Made by a program: the position numbers and the translations under genes | Origin: Dimargaris cristalligena | Lineage: Eukaryota; Kickxellomycota; Dimargaritomycetes; Dimargaritales; Dimargaritaceae | NCBI GenBank assembly: GCA_027576995.1 | Contig: JANBQC010000719.1 | Location: forward strand, 1 to 12,726 | Reading direction: 5' to 3' | Length of the DNA: 12,726 bases | Shown here: positions 1-8,228 of the stretch, piece by piece | How positions within the stretch are numbered: position 1 is the stretch's first letter | How the letters are laid out: the number at the start of each line of letters is the position of its first letter | Notes under the pieces: model-generated | The model's input: only the letters and a program-made list of their open reading frames with translations | Database searches by the model: none | What the model was told of the DNA's origin: nothing

Positions 1-806
1 ATACATTAGAAGGATCCCTGTGTGATCCCCGGTTGCCCTAGTTGTCCCTATCTGAAGATCAGATAAGAATTGTCCCCACCGAGTGTGTGTTTTCCTTAGT
101 TAGTTAGTTTTTCCACCAGACTGAGACTGCTCCAGTCGGCCCTGATAAGGTTATCAGGCTATATTACCTTGTGGTATTAATTGTGACCACAACACTATCC
201 AGGAATATTGATTAGATACCTTTAATGCCTTTTGAACTATTTGTCATGATATACTCTGGCCAGGGAAGACAATGACCATAACACCCTAGTTAGTATTAGA
301 TGGCTGGGCTACTGTATATCTAACTAGTCTGCATTTATCATAATTGTTGAAAATCTTATTAGAGCCCCCACATTACTTAGGAGCCTTTGAACTGCCATCA
401 TCACTTATTTTTATCACCCACTAAACCGTAGCTCATGAGACACTGAAAATGTGCATAATCATTAAGATTTCTACACCCTCTTTAAATATAGCGTGAAGAA
501 TATATTGCTTCTTGGGGGATAAATATGTATATATCATAATAAAGAGGAGACGTGAATTAAGTAATTATGGTATAAGCTATTTGAATAGAAAGAAACATGA
601 TTATAAAAAATCGGGACTCAAAATGTGGCCCCCCATCATATTCATTTTTTGTCTCATTTTAGCTAGCCATGGCTGTACATTTAAGAAATTTAGATATAGA
701 TGATCAGTGCCTTCATACCCGCGGGATAACGAAATACCAAATGCAATGTAGCTGAGGATTTATATTTAATCATATAGTGAATCAAGAGCAGAGTGAACGA
801 TAGCAA
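1..806. other. AT-rich intergenic flank, no gene seen
   Basis: No open frame here looks like a protein, and no tRNA or rRNA is recognisable. The stretch lies downstream of the minus-strand RasGAP gene, so its right part should hold that gene's 3' untranslated region and poly(A) site. There is an A/T-rich segment at about 755-780, just past the stop, but no exact AATAAA on the minus strand close to it. Other visible structure is a perfect 8-bp inverted repeat at 141-158 and three TTAG units near 100-112. The 63-codon frame at 512-703 starts with TTG, is very A+T-rich and looks accidental. Confidence 0.6.
141..158. repeat. Short perfect inverted repeat
   Basis: CCTGATAA at 141-148 is followed by GG and then by its exact reverse complement TTATCAGG at 151-158. 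With only two bases between the arms, it is a near-continuous palindrome that could bind a dimeric protein or form a cruciform. It is far from any start codon and has no assigned role. It could be chance. Confidence 0.5.
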
Positions 807-3463
807 CTAGTCGTCGTCGCGGCAATCCGTTAGTATCAAACTGATGGTCTTTTGGGAATCAAGACATACCGAGGCCCCCGCCGATGACAGCGGCAGAGTG
901 TGCTGGGCGGTCCTCCCGAATTCATCCAAAAATATGGGTAGCTCGTAGGGTTCAATGAAATGGTTAATACACGTCAACCGAAGGACATATACATCGGGTA
1001 GGGGCGAAAAGATGGTCCAATAGAGATGTTTTCGTTGTTGGGTGGTAAGGCCCGTCGTTGACCGAACCACTTGCCGCTTCTCCAAATCCCGCATCTTGAA
1101 CTTGAAAAGGGCGGTTGATAAGGGAATCTCGAGAGGTAGTGGGTCATCGGAGGTGTCTTCCCTTTCAGTCGAGGAGTTCGCTCCCCTTTGATTCCCGCTG
1201 GAGCGGGTCGTTACCCTTCGGCACGCGAGACGTAGCGCCTGCAGTTTGGATACCGCCCCAAACATGAGGGGCCGCTTCCACTGGGTAGATTGACTAACCT
1301 TTTGGTAGATCAATCGGTCGTATGTTTCAATGTCATGGACTAAAGCGGTTCGGGCCTGCTTGAACTGACCGTGGTTGAGTTTGATGAGCGACGGTTCGTA
1401 GAGTTTCAGCCACGCAGCCCGTTTTTGGTGGTTAATTTCGCGTCCTAAGAACTGCAGCATCTGTTGGTTGGTCGTTGGTTCGTTTACCAGAGTAGTACGC
1501 CAATTAATGAGGGCTGTCTGGGCCCGATCAATGGCCGAAACCACCTGAGGGTCTTGGGGGTGACTGGCAATCCGGAGTAAAGAATTTAAATCCAGCTTTA
1601 GTAGTTGGGTCAAGACAAATTCGGGGTCGAGGTAGTCAGTTCGAGCAAAGGAGAAGTTTACCACCGGCCAGGGAATGCTTCCGGCCTGGATAATTAAGTT
1701 GGCTAATGGGCGAAACACCGAGCGGTACATTAGTGGGGCCCGCATCGAGGGACGCCGGGGTTGGCCAACTAGCGGCGTCCCTGGTATTGCGGAGGGGGGT
1801 ACATCCGCAATTTGCAGCAAGTGGTTAGTCCAGGAGAAGGAAACCACAACCATGTCCATTTTGGCCGATTCCAGGGCGGACTGATCCAGCCGTTCCACGG
1901 CATCCCGCAGCGTGGCGTCCGAGTGGTCTGGACATAGGCTGTCAATGTGGGGGCGAACCAAGCGTAGGATAGATTGTATTTCCCTGCCGGATAAGGCCAG
2001 CTTGCCGTAATACTGGTGGCTGGTTTCTTCGGGAATATCGTCAATGGTCAACACATTGTCGGCCACTTGGGCCAAATCATGCAGGAACTGGTCGAGCTGG
2101 TGCCGATGGTCATCCCAAAAATGATTTAACAAGTCGCTATAGCATTCCATTAGTGGACCCTTCCCACTCAGAAGCGTAACCAAGAGCTCCCGCACCAGTT
2201 CATAGGCCCGTAAATGATCCGTGGGCCGGGTGGAATTGCGCTCCAGATCGCCTTGAAGACACTCACGGCGCAAAAGCTGGGGGCCGAAAAAATAGTGGCG
2301 TGTGCACTCCAACACTAGTGCCGATTGGTCACTGGTGGGGGTGGCGGTTGCCTTTGTTGCTGCCGCAACCTGCTCCATAACGGTTTTGACAGCCCAGCGG
2401 AACATATAGGGGATGGACTGTACCTGTACCTGATCCGTGATCCGTTTGAAGTACCTATGGAGGATTCTTAAAAGGGTTTTGACCCGGGCCTTGATCTCCA
2501 CACGAAAGCGCAAGTCGTTAACAATGGCCGACGCGCTTAGCGTCCCTTCGAGCCGCCGGGCGTAGGCGATATCGGGACTGGCCGTGGTGTAATATTGTTC
2601 CAGAATCGTTTCGGGGACAATTTCCGGGTTACCGGTTATGGATTGGATAATGTCGTTCATGAGAAAACAACTCAAATCCGTTAAATAGGCGGTATTCAGC
2701 GGGATATAGAGCCATAAAGGGTCCGAGGCGTAGTCCGGGTAACTAAATAATTCCTGAGGGGAAGCCGTGACTTGCCCCAAGCGAAAGGCCCAGTAGTCCC
2801 GGAACACAGCCTGGCCTATACAGTCAGGAACATGCAGCGCGCCCCGGGTCACAATGGTGGCGAGAATGCGGCGAAGCGGAGTGTCTGGCCCCTCGGGACC
2901 GGCCCGGTGGGGCAGCCGCAGCAGCCGCGATAGGTAGCGGGGCTCATAAATGAGGTGTTCGACAAACCGGCGTAGGTGCTGTTGCTGGGACTCGTCCAGC
3001 TCGCTCGCATGGCTAATGGCCTTTCGAATGGCCACGGCGACGGGGGACTCACCCCGCAGAGAGCGTTCGTAATCCCGCTTCTGCGAAAGCTCGGTTTGAA
3101 GCGTGGGCACTTCTTCATTGAGCCTATTCAGCTCGGCTTTGCTCTCAGGGTCTGGCCGGAGATTAGGGTACTCTGACGAATCGTAGCGAATAGGGTCGGA
3201 ATGGGATGCACACAGACATATTGGAGATAATTAAGCAGACAAATAAGGGGTATGCTAGACTGGGCAGAAGAGACTAGAGGGAAGGAGGAGAGGGGTGCTG
3301 GAGACTTGCTATCCCAGGCGGGGGATAGTTAATAGAACCACTGGCGCAGCATTCATGCATATAGAGTGGTTTACTTACTCGAAAAGAGAATATTTTCCCA
3401 AGGCATAAGCTGTTCCAGCTGGAAAAATGCGTCGGAGTCCGATAGCTCAAGCGGAGATGGCAT
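807..3463 (-). CDS. RasGAP, Gap1/Sar1 type (IQGAP-like GAP domain plus RasGAP C-terminus), two exons
   Basis: Likely a GTPase-activating protein for Ras. The gene reads as exon 1 (3463-3379) joined to exon 2 (3172-807), giving 816 aa, close to the length I recall for fission yeast Gap1/Sar1 (about 766 aa). Exon 1 starts at an ATG with A at -3 and encodes 28 residues; the spliced junction codon is Lys29. Roughly residues 80-450 resemble the IQGAP-class GAP domain: LRRILATIV near 128, a VPYGMRF-like IPYMFRW near 282, and a helix pair LALSGREIQSIL (about 420). Residues about 590-790 resemble the RasGAP C-terminal domain, including KFKMRDLEKRQVV and the segment ending in a VYVLRL strand. R114, in RLLRLPHR, is the best arginine-finger candidate. 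The FLR/NPA signature is degenerate (R320 then HYFFGPQLL). If unspliced, exon 2 has no ATG near its start, only a GTG. A scaffold-like or inactive GAP remains possible. Confidence 0.82.
3173..3378 (-). other. Intron of the RasGAP gene (206 nt)
   Basis: On the minus strand the donor is TCGA|GTAAGT (intron starts at 3378) and the acceptor is TTCGTCAG|AG (exon 2 starts at 3172). Exon 1 ends in phase 1 and exon 2 supplies two bases, giving AAG (Lys29) and an open frame throughout. Other upstream AG acceptors in the same phase run into stop codons; for example, an acceptor after CTGCCCAG reads directly into TAG. CTTAAT at about 3230-3235 is a possible branch site. Confidence 0.8.
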
Positions 3464-4047
3464 TGTTACAGTGCGTATCAATTGGTTTGGTAGGGATATA
3501 TTTTAATAAGGAAAGCAGAGTAGAGAGACATACGAGGGACGGAGGAGCAGCGACTAGTTGGGGTTAAATAATTCAGCGGAAGGTCGATTACAGCCGCGGT
3601 GTGGTTACACACTGCGGTTCTTATAGTCGACGGGAATTTATTAAAGAAAGGGAATTATGAAACCGGAAACGAGGCTTGCTACTGCCATGTACCATGGTGC
3701 GAACAGAGAATAGCCGTCTAGTCAAGTTCCTCTGTATAATGAGGGGGGGGGTCAATACTGGCAGTGGTATTTGAAAAAGGCAAAGGATGACCATCTGAGT
3801 GTGTAGCAATAACCATGAGTAACCCCATCTCCCCTGTTTCAGGATTATCTAGAAATGTCCCGGTCAACGTTCGGAAACTTGTTTCGTTAGCATTATCAGT
3901 ACTCTAAAGGGCTCAGGCAGTGATCAAGACAACGCCAGGCCCCTCCCCTTTAGGACAGTAACTAACCCTGTACACATTTTAGCCATACCTTTTATTCGCC
4001 AAGACAATAAACCCGAGTCAGATGCTGGGCATACGGACGTTCCACAC

Positions 4048-4099
4048 CCTTCCTTTTAAGGGAAGGCTGGCCCACCAGACCTTCCCCCTTCCCAGCCTT
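4048..4099. repeat. Overlapping, mutually exclusive hairpins
   Basis: CCTTCC (4048-4053) pairs with GGAAGG (4061-4066) across a 7-nt loop. AAGGCTGG (4063-4070) pairs perfectly with CCAGCCTT (4092-4099). The two stems share bases 4063-4066, so only one can form at a time. The position is about 310 nt past the Rrp6 stop and about 600 bp upstream of the RasGAP start, so it could lie in a long 3' UTR or in the promoter. Function unknown. Confidence 0.4.
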
Positions 4100-4335
4100 G
4101 CACTTGGCGGTGGGCACCTTCCATTATTGGTTGCAATCAGAAGCCCATACTAATGCCAAGGATTATCCGCTTATAAAACGCACTTCAGGCCAAATGATGG
4201 CCCTGATTTTCTAGGAAATCTTCAACTAATGGATTCGTTTATTTAGAAAGGGATTATATAATTGGATAAAATGAAGGGGAGGGGTTTAACCGAAATATAA
4301 AAAAATGTCCTGCTGACAGGGCGCCATTTTGGCTA

Positions 4336-4352
4336 GGGAGGGAGGGAGGGGG
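4336..4352 (+). other. Perfect G-quadruplex motif with single-base loops
   Basis: Four G-tracts at 4336-4338, 4340-4342, 4344-4346 and 4348-4352 are separated by single A residues. One-base loops are the arrangement expected to give the most stable parallel quadruplexes. It lies 58 bp past the Rrp6 stop. Because rrp6 is transcribed leftwards, the G-rich strand is the template and the mRNA carries the C-rich complement. A role in slowing polymerase near the 3' end is inference. Confidence 0.7.
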
Positions 4353-4360
4353 TAGTAGAT

Positions 4361-4378
4361 TGGCCGCGTGCACGGCCA
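4361..4378. repeat. GC-rich hairpin downstream of rrp6
   Basis: TGGCCG (4361-4366) and CGGCCA (4373-4378) form a perfect 6-bp stem around the loop CGTGCA. It lies about 30 bp past the Rrp6 stop and next to the quadruplex motif, so both could act on transcript 3' ends. Confidence 0.5.
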
Positions 4379-4409
4379 CTAATGCGTGAATAAAGCGCAC
4401 ATAGATACC

Positions 4410-7400
4410 CTATTTCGAAACCTGGTAAGACATGGTACGGTTCCCTGACTTGGGGGCCTTGTCGGTCCGCAATACGGGCTTGTCCGCGTTCTCCGCCACC
4501 TTGACCTGGCGGTACGGGTCAAAGTTGGTGCCCGCTGGACCAGCGCTTTGGGCGCCCTTCTTCTTCTGATTCTTTTTGGTCTGCTTACCCGGCTGCCGTT
4601 GCTTTTTCAGTACAGCCGCCTTCTTATCGGTAATATCGGCCGTCGATTGAACCGCCGAGTAGTCAAAGGGTTTGCTAGGATCATTTGTGGGTGGTTCCTT
4701 CGAGGCGGCTGCCCCACCACCATTGGCGTTCTTATTCTTTTGCTTATTCTTCTGCCGGTTATTCTTTTGCTTCTTGTTACTTGGCGCCGCCGACTTGTCG
4801 TCTTCGACCAGGGGGGACGGCTGATCGCCGGTCGGGGGTTGGCTAGTGGAGGCAGTGGTAGCAACAGTAGCGGGCTGAGACTGTTGCAGGGAGGTACGCA
4901 AGAATTCGGGGGCCTTGTCCACAATAATATCGGTGGCCAGCTTGGGGGCCCGTGGCTTCCTCCCCTTGGGGGTATCAGCCTCCGAATCATCGGAACGCTT
5001 ACGCTTAGCCGCCGCCGACGATGCTAATGTCGGCCGGGGACCCTTCTCCATATTGGCAAGGACCACTACTTCACGGGTGTTCGCATTCGACTTGGAGGGA
5101 GCTGGGCTATCAACCTCGGCTTCGTCTTCGGCCATGGTCTCTTCCGGTTCGCTCTGGTTAGCATCACTGGCTGACCCAGCTTCGGCCTTGATCTCGGGCT
5201 GATCTTCCTCCATAGCCGTTGTTAGACCGGGTACGTTCAGGTTCAGATTTTCTTGAACCAGTTGAACCATCCGGAGATCCTCGGCCGTTTGGGCAGTCTT
5301 GTTCACCTTTGAAGTAGCGGCAGATGGGCGGGCGGCCACCATGGGGCCCAAGGCGGCCAGTAGCGATGACTGGGGTGCCATAAGCGAAGGCGGGGTCGCG
5401 GCCAGGCTGGCCTGCTGCTGCTTCTTCTTCTTCTTCTTGTCCTGCTTACTCTTGGTCGGGGGAGGAGTAGGGTCCACCTCCACCGTCGGCAGAGTAGGGG
5501 CGTTGATCTCGGGATTAAGGAGAGGGCAGGTCGCCGGGGTCGCATCCACCACGTCTCCGGACCGCAGGGCCAGGAACTCGTCCACACTCAGGTGGGTTAG
5601 GTCCGAATCGACACCATCGGCGACGGTCGCCACCGATCCGTCAAGTCCGAACCGGATATGTTTGGCCGATTTCGTCGGTGCCGTACCCAAGCCCCGGCCG
5701 GCCAATTCCGCCGTGGGGGGATTTTCGGCCATGGTCCGTCCAATCAGAGCGGCCAAATCAGCCGCGTACATGCGGACGAGTGGGGGCGTGGGGTTACAGA
5801 GGCCAATAAGGGCCGGTGCTTCAGTGGGCATTTCACCCGCCAAAATAAGCAGCATATGCCCCGGTAGCACATAGCGTAAACTCTCGTCTTCCTCCCGGGC
5901 CGTACGGTCCCGCCAGGCGTGGAGTGCCCGGAATACCGCCAGTTGCTGGGAATGGAGGGTTCGGGAATAGCGGCTGAGTAGGTGGCGCCAGCCATTTTCA
6001 CCTTCGCCGGTTTCCGCGTCGTAGCCGGGCTTCACGTAAGTCTGCAGGGCCGTTTGTTCGGACCGCTGGAGCGTCAAGCGCATGAACCGCTGGGCCATGT
6101 CGTCCCCTCCCGCTTCCTTCCCGGTGGGTGAACCGGCAGTGACAGCACTACTGCTGCTGCCCGCACTCTTGGCCACCAGCTCGTTGCGCATACGGTCGAA
6201 AATATAGAGCAGGTAGTGGGTGTCGGACCGGGCGTAATCCGCCATTTCCGAGGGCAGAGGACGGATCCGCCAATCGGCCAACTGGTACTTTTTATCGGCC
6301 ACCACTTGGCAGAACCGGTCGAGCAGATAGGCCAGCGAGTGGTGCGGGTAGCCCAACACTTTGGAGGCGTGGTAGGTGTCAAAGAGGCCCACCAGGTAAA
6401 GACCGAAGTCCTGCTGCAACCACTTCACATCGGACTCGGCCCCGTGGAAGACCTTGACAATCTTGGGGTCGGTGAACACTTCGTTAAGTTGCTGGAGGTG
6501 TTCGCGGACGGCCAGGGTATCGACCAGGAAATCTTCGGTACGGGTACTAATTTGCATCAGACACGTAAAGCCCTGGAACGAGCGGTGGCTGTGGTATTCC
6601 AGATCCACGGCAATGATGGGGGCCTGGCGGAGTTTGGCCAGGAGGGTCCCCACCTGTGCCGGGGTATCGATCCACTCGGCACTGGTGGTATCGAAGGGCA
6701 GGTAGGGCTCGGGCTCGCGGTGTTCAAACAGCACCGATGGGTAGTTGACGTGGCTGATTTCGTAGGCGTAGGGGTTGGGCAGGGAATTGGAAGTAGCCTT
6801 GGTCAGTGCGGCCAAGTTGGGATCCTCGTAGGTAAGGGATTCCTCCAGGGATATTTGGGCATTGGGCTTACTCGCCAATTTCCAGGTGAAGGGCGAGGTG
6901 GCCGAATTATCCACGCCATCCTTGAATTTCAGCTGGGGCCGGGCGATGTTCTGGGCGTGAATGAGACGGTAGTCCAGTCGGTCGGAACCGGCCTGCTTCA
7001 CCTGGGTCACAATAGGGGCCGATTGCCGCATATTGACCGCCAGTTTATCACCGGACTTGCTGCCCGGCTTCAGTTCGTCCAGGGCGGCGTCCACCCGTTC
7101 TAGCAGGCCGTCCATCACATCCACTACTAAATGGTAGTGATTATTGACTTGGTCGACATTCTGAAGGACGGTCACGGATTCGTTGGCGGAAAAGGCCACG
7201 AGGCGGTTGCTCAACTTGAGCAGACCGGAGCTGCAGTCATCGAGTTGGCTGGCGAAACTGGGGTCCACGTTCCGGTAGAAACTAATATCCCGGGTGGGTA
7301 CGTTGTTGGCTAATTTGGTGAGTTGGACTAGCCGGGAGAATAAAGTCTTGGAGAAATCCTGGAAATCGGTGTGGGGATCGAGAGAGTCCGTCGATGGACC

Positions 7401-7418
7401 GTTCGCCTGCTGGGCCAT
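4410..7418 (-). CDS. RRP6: Rrp6/EXOSC10-type 3'-5' exoribonuclease of the nuclear exosome
   Basis: Nuclear exosome-associated exoribonuclease that trims rRNA, snRNA and snoRNA precursors and degrades aberrant nuclear transcripts. It is a single open frame of 1002 aa, starting in a strong context (GCCATGG). Domains: PMC2NT, roughly residues 15-110, the segment that binds the Rrp47/C1D partner; DEDDy exonuclease, roughly 240-410; HRDC, roughly 485-565. The catalytic set is complete: D272 and E274 in VDLEYHSHRSF, D330 in FHGAESDVKWL, and Y395 and D399 in YARSDTHYLL. These correspond to yeast Rrp6 D238, E240, D296, Y361 and D365. The C-terminal tail of about 430 residues is low-complexity, with lysine runs (about 658-666, 882-897), a bipartite-like nuclear signal (KRKR at 805-808 plus KGRKPR at 818-823) and a KPFDYS motif near 916 resembling the tail of Rrp6 relatives. 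The tail makes it longer than yeast Rrp6 (733 aa). No intron is needed. Confidence 0.96.
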   Translation of the reverse strand: MAQQANGPSTDSLDPHTDFQDFSKTLFSRLVQLTKLANNVPTRDISFYRNVDPSFASQLDDCSSGLLKLSNRLVAFSANESVTVLQNVDQVNNHYHLVVDVMDGLLERVDAALDELKPGSKSGDKLAVNMRQSAPIVTQVKQAGSDRLDYRLIHAQNIARPQLKFKDGVDNSATSPFTWKLASKPNAQISLEESLTYEDPNLAALTKATSNSLPNPYAYEISHVNYPSVLFEHREPEPYLPFDTTSAEWIDTPAQVGTLLAKLRQAPIIAVDLEYHSHRSFQGFTCLMQISTRTEDFLVDTLAVREHLQQLNEVFTDPKIVKVFHGAESDVKWLQQDFGLYLVGLFDTYHASKVLGYPHHSLAYLLDRFCQVVADKKYQLADWRIRPLPSEMADYARSDTHYLLYIFDRMRNELVAKSAGSSSSAVTAGSPTGKEAGGDDMAQRFMRLTLQRSEQTALQTYVKPGYDAETGEGENGWRHLLSRYSRTLHSQQLAVFRALHAWRDRTAREEDESLRYVLPGHMLLILAGEMPTEAPALIGLCNPTPPLVRMYAADLAALIGRTMAENPPTAELAGRGLGTAPTKSAKHIRFGLDGSVATVADGVDSDLTHLSVDEFLALRSGDVVDATPATCPLLNPEINAPTLPTVEVDPTPPPTKSKQDKKKKKKQQQASLAATPPSLMAPQSSLLAALGPMVAARPSAATSKVNKTAQTAEDLRMVQLVQENLNLNVPGLTTAMEEDQPEIKAEAGSASDANQSEPEETMAEDEAEVDSPAPSKSNANTREVVVLANMEKGPRPTLASSAAAKRKRSDDSEADTPKGRKPRAPKLATDIIVDKAPEFLRTSLQQSQPATVATTASTSQPPTGDQPSPLVEDDKSAAPSNKKQKNNRQKNKQKNKNANGGGAAASKEPPTNDPSKPFDYSAVQSTADITDKKAAVLKKQRQPGKQTKKNQKKKGAQSAGPAGTNFDPYRQVKVAENADKPVLRTDKAPKSGNRTMSYQVSK

Positions 7419-8228
7419 GGCTTGGAAATGGACAACTGGGCGGCGTATGAGGGGATTTAATCAGGGAAAGGGTCAGCGCGACCAGTCACCGATGCTAGGG
7501 GAGAGTTCTATAAGTGGGCTAGTGAGTAACTAGTATGCAACTAGTTAACGACAGAGCGGGGGAGAAAAAAAGGAGCAGAGTAAAGCGGATATTGCCTACA
7601 AGTGATTAACGGCCCGCTTAATGTAGTTTGAAAGACGTTGCCCTCTGTAGTAAATAGCGAGCAACTCTAGTCAATTGACGACTTTAGGGATAGAGCAGAC
7701 CAAGGCGCAGATTTAGCCTTCGGAATGTACTGACCACCTCACCAACTAGTCCACTTAATTTACTTCGGTCGAAAAAAAAAATACGCATTTTCCTACTAAT
7801 GTTAAATTTTGGGCAATCCTATGGTGAAAGCTAGAGGCGCATAATAGGCTAGTTAAACATTGTGGGTTCTTCCATTATCACAAATAGGTCACGTGATAAT
7901 ATTAGGCCGCGCTATCCTTGGAGTTCAGTCCGGATTTTTTGGCCTTAAATAGCGGGGATGCTTCGAGCTAGTATAATAGATTCCCAGGGTAAACCCACAG
8001 AGATTAAGCTATCGAATTTTCAAAGGAAAACTGGATAGACCACCCACTATGGCATACCCACTCAATTACCAGCAGCGCCCTAAGCAGAAATGGCCAATAA
8101 ATAACCAACGTGCCATATTATACAAATGAATCTATCTATTTTAATTTGGTCAGCTTAACTGCTTTCAGTAGTCCACCTATGTGATTATCTAATATTCCAA
8201 CCATACATCAATATTAACAAAAGGGCGC
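7419..8228. other. Intergenic spacer: rrp6 promoter and 3' end of the Sel1-repeat gene
   Basis: No coding frame is supported. The left half should be the Rrp6 promoter. Read on the minus strand, it holds a weak TATA-like TATAGAA at about 7508-7514, roughly 90 bp before the start codon, and two close AACTAGT copies (7529-7535 and 7539-7545). A 10-base A run lies at 7772-7781. Near 7874-7900 an E-box sits inside an inverted repeat, listed separately. The right end is the 3' flank of the Sel1-repeat gene, AT-rich, with no exact AATAAA near the stop. Confidence 0.5.
7874..7900. promoter_or_regulatory. E-box TCACGTGA within an 8-bp inverted repeat
   Basis: ATTATCAC (7874-7881) and its exact reverse complement GTGATAAT (7893-7900) flank an 11-base spacer. 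The right arm overlaps the palindrome TCACGTGA (7889-7896). CACGTG is the core site for fungal bHLH factors of the Cbf1/Pho4 type, and GTCACGTG matches the yeast CDEI consensus RTCACRTG. It is about 470 bp upstream of the Rrp6 start and 660 bp past the Sel1-gene stop region's left edge is not implied; its nearest promoter is that of rrp6, so regulation of that gene is an inference. Confidence 0.45.

Larger units (their letters stand above)
3464..4409. other. Intergenic spacer: 3' end of rrp6, promoter of RasGAP gene
   Basis: No protein-coding frame is convincing; the 62-codon minus frame at 3621-3809 has no recognisable features. The right part is the 3' flank of the Rrp6 gene, with a minus-strand AATAAA at about 4229-4234, some 180 nt past the stop. 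It also contains the G-quadruplex motif, a GC hairpin and mutually exclusive hairpins, listed separately. The left part should contain the RasGAP promoter. A TATA-like AAAATATAT (minus strand, 3496-3504) lies only 33-41 bp upstream of the start codon, probably too close to be a true TATA box. A G9 run lies at 3743-3751. Confidence 0.55.

Noticed and set aside
512..703. 63-codon plus-strand frame
   Set aside because: It starts with TTG, lies in A+T-rich flank and is Lys/Ile/Tyr-rich as expected by chance; the single hydrophobic patch (IIFIFCLILA) is not enough to call a gene.
3621..3809. 62-codon minus-strand frame upstream of the RasGAP gene
   Set aside because: Low-complexity, no domain, and no splice sites that would join it in frame to the RasGAP exons.
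6216..7103. 295-codon plus-strand open frame antisense to rrp6
   Set aside because: It lies wholly opposite the conserved PMC2NT and exonuclease domains, has a Gly/Val-rich composition typical of the mirror frame of a GC-biased gene, and shows no domain.
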